Part shown: piece after piece, positions 10,040 to 22,253 of the stretch
Position numbering within the stretch: position 1 is the stretch's first letter
How the letters are laid out: the number at the start of each line of letters is the position of its first letter
Origin: Codonopsis lanceolata
Taxonomy: Eukaryota > Streptophyta > Magnoliopsida > Asterales > Campanulaceae
Length of the DNA: 64,000 bases
Assembly (NCBI GenBank): GCA_013146195.2
Contig: CM028378.1
Location: 77,281,254-77,345,253 of the forward strand
Direction of reading: 5' to 3'
Notes under the pieces: generated by a model
What the model saw: the letters and a program-made list of their open reading frames with translations, nothing else
The model's database searches: none
Told to the model about the DNA's origin: nothing
Position numbers and translations under genes: made by a program

Positions 10040-10894
10040 TTTGATACACTAATCACGGGTATCATTGGCACGAATGTTAACGCTGTGTATTGCGGGAGCT
10101 ACGTAGCGGCATCGGTTTCATATCATATCCTCCTATATGTGGTTTACCTTTATAGCACTTATGTGAAACAATGTGCTACCATGGATATGTGTTTTAAGTG
10201 TTTATTAAATGAGCGCTTTGATTGACTTGATATTAAAAATGATATCTTGATATGTATCTTTGCATGATGCCATGACATGCATAATTGTTAACTCACAAAG
10301 TCTTTATGACTTACCCCTCCCTTTTCTTGCTTTAGATCCGAGCCGTTCGGTACCGCTCGTTGAGGTGTTGCGGGATTCGCTTGTCCGTGATCGCACGCGA
10401 CGAGGTTGTGGTTTTTAGATGTCCTTATTTTGTTCTCTTTTGTAAGGGCGTTGGGTATTAGCAAGTCATTTAGACTTTGCTTGGGAATTTGGTTTTGTTG
10501 TATTTATGTCTATACTTGTATTCTATTTTGAGTCTTGGCGCATGTAGAGCCTTGTATAGATGTAGTATGGTTCACTGTTTAAATCTTCATTGGGCATTAC
10601 TTTAGCTCTTATTTATTTATGTTGTTCTCAGGCATGTTATAGCCGTCGAGGTATATTTGCATGAAGCGTGTAGTGTTGGGTTCGGTAGTAAAGTCGCCGA
10701 TGATTTGGTATAATTGTCTTAATTGTTATATCGGTGTAAAAAGTTTTAAAATTTCCGGCCTTTTGGTGCCGAGTCGCTTCATCTAAAATGTTGCGTCACG
10801 TCGTTTTCTATTCCAAAGCGAGTCTTTGCATGTATTGTTGTCCTATTTGGGCGACTTGACTTGTGATTCCATCTCGGGGTCGGGTCGTCACGGT

Positions 10895-10907
10895 TGGTAT
10901 CGAGCTT
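10895..10907 (+). promoter_or_regulatory. Primer-binding site of unit B
   Basis: TGGTATCGAGCTT starts two bases after the LTR end. It resembles the initiator-tRNA-Met site TGGTATCAGAGC with a 1-2 base difference. The same site follows LTR 2 at about 18,213. Confidence 0.75.
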
Positions 10908-12049
10908 TATAGGTTAGCTATCGGCCAGGATAGGTTCCATGGCCTAGGTGGGTTGGTTCCCTGTGTGAATCTTGACGTTGAGTGTTCTGTATCATGCCTT
11001 ATTGGCAGATTCTTCGAGAATGAATACGACTTGGAGTACTAAGTTCGTTTGTTCTAGATTGCCGTGAGTGAAGGTTTGTGTCTAGGAGTATTATATTTCT
11101 CCTATACTGCTAATGAGTTGCATTTATACCAAGAGTGGGTGTTGCGTTTTAGTAGAGCTGTTGTTCCTTGTTCCATTTTTAGGAATCTGAGAAGCTAGAT
11201 TGTCGGTCCCAAGGGTGATCGTCGTGTTAATCATTATGGCGAAAATTCGTTGTAATACGTTTTGAGAGCGGAGTGGTTAAACCTCTCGTGTTACCTATTA
11301 GTATTTCATAGATTACTATACAGGTGTAGATAGTTATGGTAGTAATTAACCACCAGTTCTTGTATTACTGGTGCTGGGAATTTGAGAACTCTTTCCCGAT
11401 GTTTGTGTTTGGGTATTTGGGGGGACTACCTTGATCAAGGTGAAATTTCCCCATGATATGTTGGAACTTGGAGATTGGCCAGTAGGTGGTCATGACGTGA
11501 TGATTGGTTGTCGACCCGTATACAGATTGACTTATAAGGATTGGTCGTATACTAGTTAGTAAGAATATGCTACCTAGTGACGCGTGAAATGTTGTATTGT
11601 CTCTTTATTAGTCTAATACAATGATAGTGTATTAGCCTTGTATAATGTGTTTTATCTACCATTGATAGGTAGTTAATAGTATGAATATTTCAAAATCTTG
11701 TTTACATACATAGTAAATTAATATACTATGTTGCATGATGTTGATGCCATGCCTATATGTGCTTATGATTTGTATTCTTGAGACCGATATAAAGGATGCT
11801 TTTATGTGATTCACGAACACCCCACATCCTTTACGAAAGCTTTTGAAGTCACTTGAGAGGGCCTGACTTGATTATCAAGAGGTCTTCGTCGGAGAACTAG
11901 AATGGTATAAATTAGATTTGAAATTGACCAAACCAATTACCAAAAGGTATGGAACAACAAATGGTGTATTGCTTTAAAGGTGCAAATATGATGCACCGTA
12001 TTTTATTGAAATTTATGTGTATTGCACTTTCGGTTGCCTTATGTGCTTG
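10908..12049 (+). other. Unit B leader with no gag
   Basis: About 1.14 kb between the primer-binding site and the protease remnant. No gag is found, although the inverted family-1 element (25,640-26,439) and family 2 (59,500-60,470) keep recognisable gag. The stretch is AT-rich and stop-laden. It is nearly identical in unit C (18,228-19,300). I do not recognise it. Confidence 0.6.
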
Positions 12050-14875
12050 AGGTGTCTACAGTTGGGTGATTGTATGCTTGCATCGAGGTTTATAGGGGTT
12101 GTGATGTACTTGTTTGTGATCGGGTTTTGCATGCGGGTTTGGTAGTATTGCCTATCAGGGATTTTGATGTGATATTGGGAATGGATTGGCTATGTGTTTA
12201 CCATGCTTTAGTAGATTGCCGTCGCAAGAGGGTTACTTTTGCCATGCAGGAATTCGGAGTTTGTGTTTATTGGCGATCATGCTATGAGAGGTATACATGT
12301 TATTTACGCTTTCACGGGCTAGAAAACTTCTATCTCGGGGGTGTCTTGGGTATATTGCTTGTGTGCTTGATACTAGCATGTCTTTAGTATAGAGGATGTA
12401 GGTAGTTAATGAATTTCGGATGTCTTTTATGATTATGCATTACCTCCCGACCGAGAGTTAGAGTTTTGCATTGAGTTATTGCCGGTACTTCACCTATCTC
12501 TAGAGCACCTTATAGGATGGCTCAGTGAGTTGAGAGAGTTGAAGGAGCGATTGCGAGGCTGCTTGATAGAGAGTTTTTAAACCGAGTGTGTCTCAGGTGG
12601 GGTGCACGGTTTTGTTTGTGAAAGAAGGATGGTAGTTTGCGGTTATGCATTGACTATCGTCGGTTGAACGAGGTTACTATAAAGAATAAGTACCCATTAC
12701 CTCACATTGATGATCTCTTTGATCGGCTTGAGGGTGTTGTGTATTCCAAGTTAGACTTGAGGAGTGGTTACCACCGGTTGAGGGTTCGCGGGAGGATGTC
12801 GAAGACGACCTTTCGTGCAGCGTTATGGCCATTATGAGTTTGTTGTGATGCCGTTTGGTTTGACAAACGCTGCCGTTTTATGGACTTGATGAATAGAGTG
12901 TTTCATGAGTACCTTGATTGCTTTGTAGTGGTGTTCATTGATGATATCCTTGTGTACTCGAAGTCATGAGAGGATCATGAGCATCATTTGAGAGAGGTTC
13001 TTACTGTGTTGCGTAAGAAGACTTTTTGCTAAATTTAGCAAGTGTGCATTGGCTAGAACAAGTTGCTTTTCTTGGGCATGTTGTGTCTAGTGATGGTATC
13101 GCGGTGGATCCATCAAAAGTTGAGTTACCAAGTGGAAGACTCTAGTACGGTGACCGAAGTCCGTAGTTTCTTGGGCTTGGCGGGTTATTACCGTAGGTTC
13201 ATTGAGGATTTTCTAAGATTGCCACTCCTATGACCAATCTTACTCGGAAGAAGTGCGCTTTTGTTTGGAGTGACAAGTGTGAGGCTAGCTTTCGGGAGTT
13301 GAAGAGGAGGTTGACTACACTCGGTTTTAGCTTTGCCTAGTGGTGGTGAGAACTTCGTGGTTTATTGTGACGCTTCTTTGGAAGATGCTCGAGGATATCC
13401 GTGAATGGAGTCCTGTTGTGAGTGAGCATAGTGTTCTCTTTGCTAGTGTTCGTGCTACACCAGTATTGTTTGGGTGGATCAAGGAAGCTCAAGCTACTGA
13501 TCCAGAACTGATGAAGATTATCGATGGATTGGGTGAGAATAATACACCCGAGTTCGCGATAAATAGTGATGGGATTTTGACATTTCAGGTAGGGTTTGCG
13601 TTCCTTCTTCGATGAAGTGAAAGCATGGTTCTTGATGAGGCTCACAAGGCCAAGTATACGATACATCCGGGTAGTACTAAGATGTACCGTGACTTGAAGA
13701 GCGATTTTGGTGGAATGGTATGAAGAGGAGATAGGCGAGTATGTTTCGAGATGTTTGACGTGCCAGCAGGTTAAGGCTGAGCACCAGAGACCTGCCGGTT
13801 TGCTTCATCCACTTGAGATTCCGGAGTGGAAGTGGGAGCATATCACCATGGATTTTGTTTCAGGGTTGCCACGTACTCGTAGAGGCTTTGATGCAGTTTG
13901 GGTTATCGTTGATAGGTTGACTAAGTCTTCTCATTTTATCCCTATTGCGATTTCCTACAGTTTGAGTCAGTTGGCAGCGTTGTACATTCGAGGAGATTGT
14001 GAGACTACATGGTGTACTGTTAGCATTGTGTCGAGATAGAGACCCAGATTTACTTCTAGGTTACGGCATTCTTTGCGGGAGGCTTTGGAGTGCAATGAAT
14101 TTCGATCTTGCGTTTCATCCCGGTCGATGGTCGGTCGGAGAGATTGATCTGATCTTGGAGGATATGCTACGTGCGTGTGCTATGGATTTTAAGGGTAGTT
14201 GGGATTCACATCTACCGTTGGCTGAGTTTGCGTATAATAACAGCTATCAGTCGAGCATTGAGATGGCGCCGTACGAGGCATTGTATGGGCGTAAGTGTCG
14301 ATCACCGATTTCTTTGGGATGAGGTTGGTGAGGCTAGATTATGGGGTTCGGAGATGGTGCAACAATCGGTGAGAGTGTGAAGGCGATTAGAGGCAGTTGC
14401 TTACGGCTCGAGTAGGCAGAGAAAAGCTACGCCGACAACAGGAGGCGTGATCTTGAGTTTCAGGTTGGTGACTTTGTGTTCCTGAAGGTATCGCCCCGGC
14501 GCGGTACTAAGCGGTTTGGGAAGAAAGGGAAGCTTTCTCCTAGGTTTATTGGTCCGTTCGAGATCTTAGAGCGGATTGGTTCTTTGGCTTATAGACTTGC
14601 GTTACCACCGTCTATATCGGGTGTTCATGATGTGTTTCATGTTTCCATGCTTCGTAAGTACTTGAAGGACGAGTCACATGTCCTTACTTATGAGGAGATT
14701 ACCTTTGAGCCCGATCTTTCTTACGTTGAGAAACCGGTGAGGATTCTTGATACCAAGGAGCAAGTCTTGAGGACCAAGCGGATTCCTTTAGTGAAGGTCT
14801 TGTGGAAGAATCATGATATTGAGGAAGCCACATGGGAGGCGAGCTTGAGATGAGGGAGAAATACCCTTACTTGTT
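12050..14875 (+). pseudogene. Unit B pol: protease, RT, integrase, chromodomain; RNase H deleted
   Basis: The protease C-terminal part (CDVLV, LPIRDFDVILGMDWL) is followed by RT (LCIDYRRLN, NKYPLPHIDDLFDRLEG, MPFGL, VFIDDILVYSK), the RT-RNase H linker, integrase (ITMDFVSGLPRTRRGF, HFIPIAISYSLSQLAALY) and chromodomain (FEPDLSYVEKPVRILD, VKVLWKNHDIEEATWE). RNase H is reduced to its first residues (near VVYCDAS), joined to LEDIREW downstream. Many 1-3 bp indels break the frame, most of them at CAG/CTG/CCG sites, so part of the damage may be sequencing error. The protease active-site region is not recognisable and gag is absent, so the unit could not be autonomous even if the indels were corrected. 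Confidence 0.88.
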
Positions 14876-14924
14876 CGAGATTTAGGTATGAATTTAGGGA
14901 CTAAATTCCTTTAAGTGGGGAGGA

Positions 14925-17900
14925 TGTGAGAACCCAAACCCCATTTCATGTTTGTCATCATTATAACATGTTTATAATATGTCTTTACATATTTGAGACT
15001 TCATTTCATTCATATCGTGTTGGCATTGAATTGGTTAAGATCATAATAGAGTAATGGTCTTCCATGCGTTGCATGCCTTGTTGTTGTTGTTTCGGGTGTT
15101 CGTATTAACGTGTTAGCACCTTAATAAGTCTCATGAGAGTCTTAATACCTTGCATACAAGATTTACAATGTTCATCTTAGTTGTTTCATGCTTGGTTGGG
15201 AGTTTAGAAGCTTCGTTGCTTCGTTTGTGTTTTGTGGTTTAACATCATTGCTTGTATTGCCTTCATTTCGTCGAGAGAAGTTCGGTTGAGTTCTAGGCCT
15301 TGAATACAAGCCATAACCATGTTTAAACAAGCCTTATACATGTTCATAGATTGGTTGCATTTGGAAATAAGATGATCAACTTATTACTTCACAGATTCAG
15401 TCCGGTTTTTGGGCGAACTTCGGGAAAATTCTGGTACCAATCTACTAAAGAGAATTTTCTAAAAATTTAGTATGTTCTACCTACATATGTTAGTATACTC
15501 CTGTAAAATATGGTATTTTTCCAAGGTGTATAAGTACCTCATTTAGGTCTTGACTTACGGCTGTGCCAGAATTCTGTTTTCAGGAAATCAGCTTCTGTAC
15601 TTGAACTTGTAGTAGCCATATTTTGATGAATATAAGTCCAAATTGAGTAATTTAAAAGGCTAAACTATAGTTTAAAGAGTCTAGTTTCATAAAAATCAAT
15701 AATCACCTCATTTGGAGGTGTGAGCTATTTATGGTCGATTTTACAAGATTGACTGTCTGTTGTCCAGTTTTCTGCATTTGTGAGTTTTGAGTGGATTTGG
15801 CTAATGACTCTTGAACCCTTGCCCTTGGCCGACCTTGATGACTCAGGCCACCTTTGTTGACTTGTCTAACACCCTTTTGACCCTTGGATCATGGCTTATC
15901 AATGGCTAGCATGCCTTGGCCAATTAGAAGTCTCTTAAAGCCTTCACTTGGATTGGGACATAGTTTGGGAGTATATAAACACAAATATTCAGCCTTCCAG
16001 CCATTTTTGTCTAACAAAACCAGAGAATCAGAAGCTTGAGCTCCAAATTCGTCCATGGAGGAGACCCTAGGTTGAAGGACCATTTCCGGAGATCCGGTGG
16101 TCCGATTGTCGAACCGAGACCGCCAAATCGAAGCTCTTGATCATCTCTACAAGAATCCTTGCTCTTTAATCAACCTTTCCTCCATTAATCATAGGACTAA
16201 GGTGAGTGACAATTCCCTGAGATTTTCATGTTAAACAAAATAGCATGACCCCTTCATTATAGTTGTTTTAATGTTGATTGTGAACATCTTTTGTGAAGAC
16301 ACAACCTTCAATTCAACATATAAAATGTGAGTATGATTTTATGAAATCTCTATGAAGTTATGATTTTGACATTTATTAAAGCATGAATGTTGTTTGTATT
16401 AAGCTTGGGAATAACTCTTGTGAAAGAATTCGGTTCAATTCAAGGTTTAACAAAATCACCGAAACTAGGGTTTGAAACTTCGAGATTGTGTTTTAGGCTA
16501 GTTCGAGAACATGAGCGGCTTAGTTATCAAGTTCTAAATGAGCGGAGAACTTAGGAGAAGGCAATGTGATACATATAGTATCAATACTCTTCTTGGTTGA
16601 ATTGTAGTAAAACTCACCGGAGTTGAATTTAGGGAGTTATGAACAATAACGACTCCACAATCAATCCCTACGACGAATGTAGTTCGTTAGACTAATGAAT
16701 TAGCTTACGATACTTTGAGATGGATTGATGAGTATGCCTTGATGTATGTGTGCTTGTAAGACTCAATCGAGTTCTTATGTGGTTTGTGTGATTATGTTAA
16801 GTAAATGCATGATCGAGAGCATGTTATAGAATGATATATCTATTTGACATGATGAATTTAGTGCGTTAGACTAATGAATTAGCTTACGTGACTTTGGGAT
16901 GGATTGAAGGGCATATTTGATATGTGTGCTTATAAGACTCAATCGAGTTCTTATGTGATTTATGTGATCGTGTGAAGTAAATGCATGATTGAGAGCATGT
17001 TGTAGAATAATGAATCTATTTGACATGTTGAATTCGCTCTTGTCGAATTCTTGTGTGATTCCTTAAGTGAGTAAACAACTACTTGTTCGCTCTAACTTAT
17101 GAGATCTCATGACGAGTAAACATCTACTTGGCATTGCATTAGTCAGTGGCATATTTGATTGAGTCGTTGGTGTGACAATGCATCGCCGTCACGAGTTATG
17201 GGACTCGTGATAGTGATGGATTGTTATCCGGGTTTTTATCACACACGCCTCCTTTGTTGGCCACGGTGGGGAAGTAGCACCTTTCTTTGTAACCAAGAGA
17301 GCACATTGGAAGGTCTAAGTACCAAGGAGAGAGCTTGGTACCCGAGTAGAGAACTTCGGTACTTTGATACACTCATCACGGGTATCATTGGCACGAATGT
17401 TATGTGTATTGCGGGAGCTACGTAGCGGCATCGGTTTCATATCATATCCTCCTTATATGTGGTTTACCTTTATAGCACTTATGTGAAACAATGTGCTACC
17501 ATGGATATGTGTTTTAAGTGTTTATTAAATGAGCGCTTTGATTGACTTGATATTAAAAATGATATCTTGATATGTATCTTTGCATGATGCCATGACATGC
17601 ATAATTGTTAACTCACAAAGTCTTTATGACTTACCCCTCCCTTTTCTTGCTTTAGATCCGAGCCGTTCGGTACCGCTCGTTGAGGTGTTGCGGGGTTCGT
17701 GCTTGTCCGTGATCGCACGCGACGAGGTTGTGGTTTTAGATGTCCTTATTTTGTTCTCTTTTGTAAGGGCGTTGGGATTAGCAAGTCATTTAGACTTTGC
17801 TTTGGGAATTTGGTTTTGTTGTATTTATGTCTATACTTGTATTCTATTTTGAGTGCTTGGCGCATGTAGAGCCTTGTATAGATGTAGTATGGTTCACTGT

Positions 17901-18210
17901 TTAAATCTTCATTGGGCATTACTTTAGCTCTTATTTATTTATGTTGTTCTCAGGCATGTTATAGCCGTCGAGGTATATTTGCATGAAGCTGTAGTGTTGG
18001 GTTCGGTAGTAAAGTCGCCGATGATTTGGTATAATTGTCTTATTATTGTTATATCGGGTGTAAAAAGTTTTAAAATTTCCGGCCTTTTGGTGCCGAGTCG
18101 CTTCATCGAAATGTTGCGTCACGTCGTTTTCCAAAGCGAGTCTTTGCATGTATTGTTGTCCTATTTGGGCGACTTGACTTGTGATTCCATCTCGGGGTCG
18201 GGTCGTCACG
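14925..18210 (+). mobile_element. Family-1 LTR 2
   Basis: 3,286 bp, shared by units B and C. It follows the polypurine tract GTGGGGAGGA and ends CGTCACG before the next primer-binding site. It is nearly identical to LTR 3. The second EcoRI-like hairpin is mostly deleted near 17,085-17,100. Confidence 0.9.
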
Positions 18211-19300
18211 GTTGGTATCGAGCTTTATAGGTTAGCTATCGGCCGGGATAGGTTCCATGGCCTAGGTGGGTTGGTTCCACGTGTGAATCTTGGCGTTGAG
18301 TGTTACGTATCATGCCTTATTGGCAGATTCTTCGAGAATGAATACGACTTGGAGTACTAAGTTCGTTTGTTCTAGATTGCCGTGAGTGAAGGTTTGTGTC
18401 TAGGAGTATTATATTTCTCCTATACTGCTAATGAGTTGCAGTTATACCAAGAGTGGGTCTTTGCGTTTTAGTAGATTGTTGTTCCTTGTTCCATTTTTAG
18501 GAATCGAGAAGCTAGATTGTCGGTCCCAAGGGTGATCGTCGTGTTAATCATTATGGCGAAAATTCGTTGTAATACGTTTTGAGAGCGGAGTGGTTAAACC
18601 TCCCGTGTTACCTATTAGTATTTCATAGATTACTATACAGGTGTAGATAGTTATGGTAGTAATTAACCACCAGTTCTTGTATTACTGGTGCTGGGAATTT
18701 GAGAACTCTTTCCCGATGTTTGTGTTTGGGTATTTGGGGGACTACCTTGATCAAGGTGAAATTTCCCCATGATATGTTGGAACTTGGAGATTGGCCAGCA
18801 GGTGGTCACGTGATGATTGGTTGTCGACCCGTATACGGATTGACTTATAAGGATTGGTCGTATACTAGTTAGTAAGAATATGCTACCTAGTGACGCGTGA
18901 AATGTTGTATTGTCTCTTGATTAGTCTAATACATTGATAGTGTACTAGCCTTGTATAATGTGTTTTATCTACCATTGATAGGTAGTTAATGGTATGAATA
19001 TTTCAAAATCTTGTTTACATACATAGTAAATTAATATACTATGTTGCATGATGTTGATGCCATGCCTATATGTGCTTATGATTTGTATTCTTGAGACCGA
19101 TATAAAGGATGCTTTTATGTGATTCACGAACACCCCACATCCGCTTTACGACGAAAGCTTTTGAAGTCACTTCAGAGGGCCCCTGACTTGATTATCAAGA
19201 GGTCTTCGTCGGAGAACTAGAATGGTATAAATTAGATTTGAAATTGACCAAACCAATTACCAAAAAGGTATGGAACAGTAAATGGTGTATTGCTATAAAG
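18211..19300 (+). other. Unit C primer-binding site and leader with no gag
   Basis: TGGTATCGAGCTT is at about 18,213. The following ~1.1 kb matches unit B's leader (10,908-12,049) closely and has no gag. Confidence 0.6.
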
Positions 19301-22200
19301 GTGCAAATATTATGCACCGTATTTTATTGAGAATTTATGTGTATTGCACTTTCGGTTGCCTTATGTGCTTGAGGTGTCTACAGTTGGGTGATTGTATGCT
19401 TGCATCTGAGGTTTATAGGGGTTGTGATGTACTTGTTTGTGATCGGGTTTTGCATGCGGGTTTGGTAGTATTGCCTATCCGGGATTTTGATGTGATATTG
19501 GGAATGGATTGGCTATGTGTTTACCATGCTTTAGTAGATTGCCGTCGCAAGAGGGTTACTTTTGCCATGCAGGAATTCGGAGTTTGTGTTTATTGGCGAT
19601 CATGCTATGAGAGGTATACATGTTATTTACGCTACGGGCTAGAAAACTTCTATCTCGAGGGGTGTCTTGGGTGTATTGCTTGTGTGCTTGATACTAGCAT
19701 GTCTTACGTTAGTATAGAGGATGTGGTAGTTAATGAATTTCGGATGTCTTTTCGTGATTATGCATTACCTCCCGACCGAGAGTTAGAGTTTTGCATTGAG
19801 TTATTGCCGGTACTTCACCTATCTCTAGAGCACCTTATAGGATGGCTCAGTGAGTTGAGAGAGTTGAAGGAGCGATTGCGAGGCTGCTTGATAGAGAGTT
19901 TTTTAAACCGAGTGTGTCTCCGTGGGGTGCACCGGTTTTGTTTGTGAAGAAGAAGGATGGTAGTTTGCGGTTATGCATTGACTATCGTCAGTTGAACCAG
20001 GTTACTATAAAGAATAAGTACCCATTACCTCACATTGATGATCTCTTTGATCGGCTTGAGGGTGTTGTGTATTCCAAGTTAGACTTGAGGAGTGGTTACC
20101 ACCGGTTGAGGGTTCGCGGGAGGATGTCGAAGACGACCTTTCGTGCGCGTTATGGCCATTATGAGTTTGTTGTGATGCCGTTTGGTTTGACCAAGCGCGC
20201 TGCCGTTTTCATGGACTTGATGAATAGGGTGTTTCATGAGTACCTTGATTGCTTTGTAGTGGTGTTCATTGATGATATCCTTGTGTACTCGAAGTCACGA
20301 GAGGAGCATGAGCATCATTTGAGAGAGGTTCTTCTTGTGTTGCGTAAGAAGACTTTTTGCTAAATTTAGCAAGTGTGCATTGGCTAGAACAAGTTGCTTT
20401 TCTTGGGCATGTTGTGTCTAGTGATGGTATCGCGGTGGATCCATCAAAAGTTGAGGCGTTACCAAGTGGAAGACTCTAGTACGGTGACCGAAGTCCGTAG
20501 TTTCTTGGGCTTGGCGGGTTATTACCGTAGGTTCATTGAGGATTTTCTAAGATTGCCACTCCTATGACCAATCTTACTCGAGAAGAAGTGCGCTTTTGTT
20601 TGGAGTGACAAGTGTGAGGCTAGCTTTCGGGAGTTGAAGAGGAGGTTGACTACGGCTCGGTTTTAGCTTTGCCTAGTGGTGGTGAGAACTTCGTGGTTTA
20701 TTGTGGCGCTTCTTTGGAAGATGCTCGAGGATATCCGTGAATGGAGTCTGTTGTGAGTGAGCATAGTGTTCTCTTTGCTAGTGTTCGTGCTACACCAGTA
20801 TTGTTTGGGTGGATCAAGGAAGCTCAAGCTACTGATCCAGAACTGATGAAGATTATCGATGGATTGGGTGAGAATAATACACCCGAGTTCGCGATAAACA
20901 GTGATGGGATTTTGACATTTCAGGGTAGGGTTTGCGTTCCTTCTTCCGATGAAGTGAAACGCATGGTTCTTGATGAGGCTCACAAGGCCCAGTATACGAT
21001 ACATCCGGGTAGTACTAAGATGTACCGTGACTTGAAGAGCGATTTTGGTGGAATGGTATGAAGAGGAGATAGGCGAGTATGTTTCGAGATGTTTGACGTG
21101 CCGGCGTTAAGTGAGCACCGAGACCTGGTTTGCTTCATCCACTTGAGATTCCGGAGTGGAAGTGGGAGCATATCACCATGGATTTTGTTTCAGGGTTGCC
21201 ACGTACTCGTAGAGGCTTTGATGCAGTTTGGGTTATCGTTGATAGGTTGACTAAGTCTTCTCATTTTATCCCTATTGCGATTTCCTACAGTTTGAGTCAG
21301 TGGGCAGCGTTGTACATTCAGGAGATTGTGAGACTACATGGTGTACTGGTTAGCATTGTGTCGAGATAGAGACCCCAGTTTACTTCTAGGTTACGGCATT
21401 CTTTGCGAGGAGGCTTTGGAGTGCAGCTGAATTTCGATCTGCGTTTCATCCCGATCGATGGTCGGTCGGAGAGATTGATCTGATACGATCTTTGGAGGAT
21501 ATGCTACGTGCGTGTGCTATGGATTTTAAGGGTAGTTGGGATTCACATCTACCGTTGGCTGAGTTTGCGTATAATAACAGCTATCAGTCGAGCATTGAGA
21601 TGGCGCCGTACGAGGCATTGTATGGGCGTAAGTGTCGATCACCGATTTGCTGGGATGAGGTTGGTGAGGCTAGATTATGGGGTTCGGAGATGGTGCAACA
21701 ATCGGTGAGAGTGTGAAGGCGATTAGAGAGTTGCTTACGGCTCGAGTAGGCAGAAAAGCTACGCGACAACAGGAGGCGAGATCTTGAGTTTCGGTTGGTG
21801 ACTTTGTGTTCCTGAAGGTATCGCCCCGAGGCGGTACTAAGCGGTTTGGGAAGAAAGGGAAGCTTTCTCCTAGGTTTATTGGTCCGTTCGAGATCTTAGA
21901 GCGGATTGGTTCTTTGGCTTATAGACTTGCGTTACCACCGTCTATATCGGTGTTCATGATGTGTTTCATGTTTCCATGCTTCGTAAGTACTTGAAGGACG
22001 AGTCACATGTCCTTACTTATGAGGAGATTACCTTTGAGCCCGATCTTTCTTACGTTGAGAAACCGGTGAGGATTCTTGATACCAAGGAGCAAGTCTTGAG
22101 GACCAAGCGGATTCCTTTAGTGAAGGTCTTGTGGAAGAATCATGATATTGAGGAAGCCACATGGGAGGCGAGCTTGAGATGAGGAGAAATACCCTTACTT
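19300..22200 (+). pseudogene. Unit C pol: protease, RT, integrase, chromodomain; RNase H deleted
   Basis: Same domain order as unit B. A longer open stretch (about 19,282-19,947) covers the protease remnant (ILLRIYVYC, LPIRDFDVILGMDWL), followed by RT from 19,914 (SPWGAPVLFVKKKDGSLRLC, DYRQLNQVTIKNKYPLPHID, FIDDILVYSKSREEHEHHL), integrase near 20,740-21,720 and chromodomain to 22,182. It carries the same RNase H deletion junction as unit B (near 20,718). Indels at CAG/CTG sites are numerous; around 21,101-21,130 five short losses fall within 35 bp compared with unit B. Confidence 0.88.
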
Positions 22201-22253
22201 GTTCGAGATTTACGGTATGAATTTAGGGACTAAATTCCTTTAAGTGGGGAGGA

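Larger units (their letters stand above)
7642..10892 (+). mobile_element. Family-1 LTR 1
   Basis: 3,251 bp, from TGTGAGAACCC to CGTCAC(G). The last base is A in the solo copy at 35,939-39,263. It contains a TATA box at 8,621, a possible splice donor at 8,853 and a hairpin cluster at 9,682-10,039. About 150 bp near 8,060-8,215 differ completely from LTR 2, LTR 3 and the solo LTR, but match the inverted LTR at 26,551-29,575. Confidence 0.9.
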
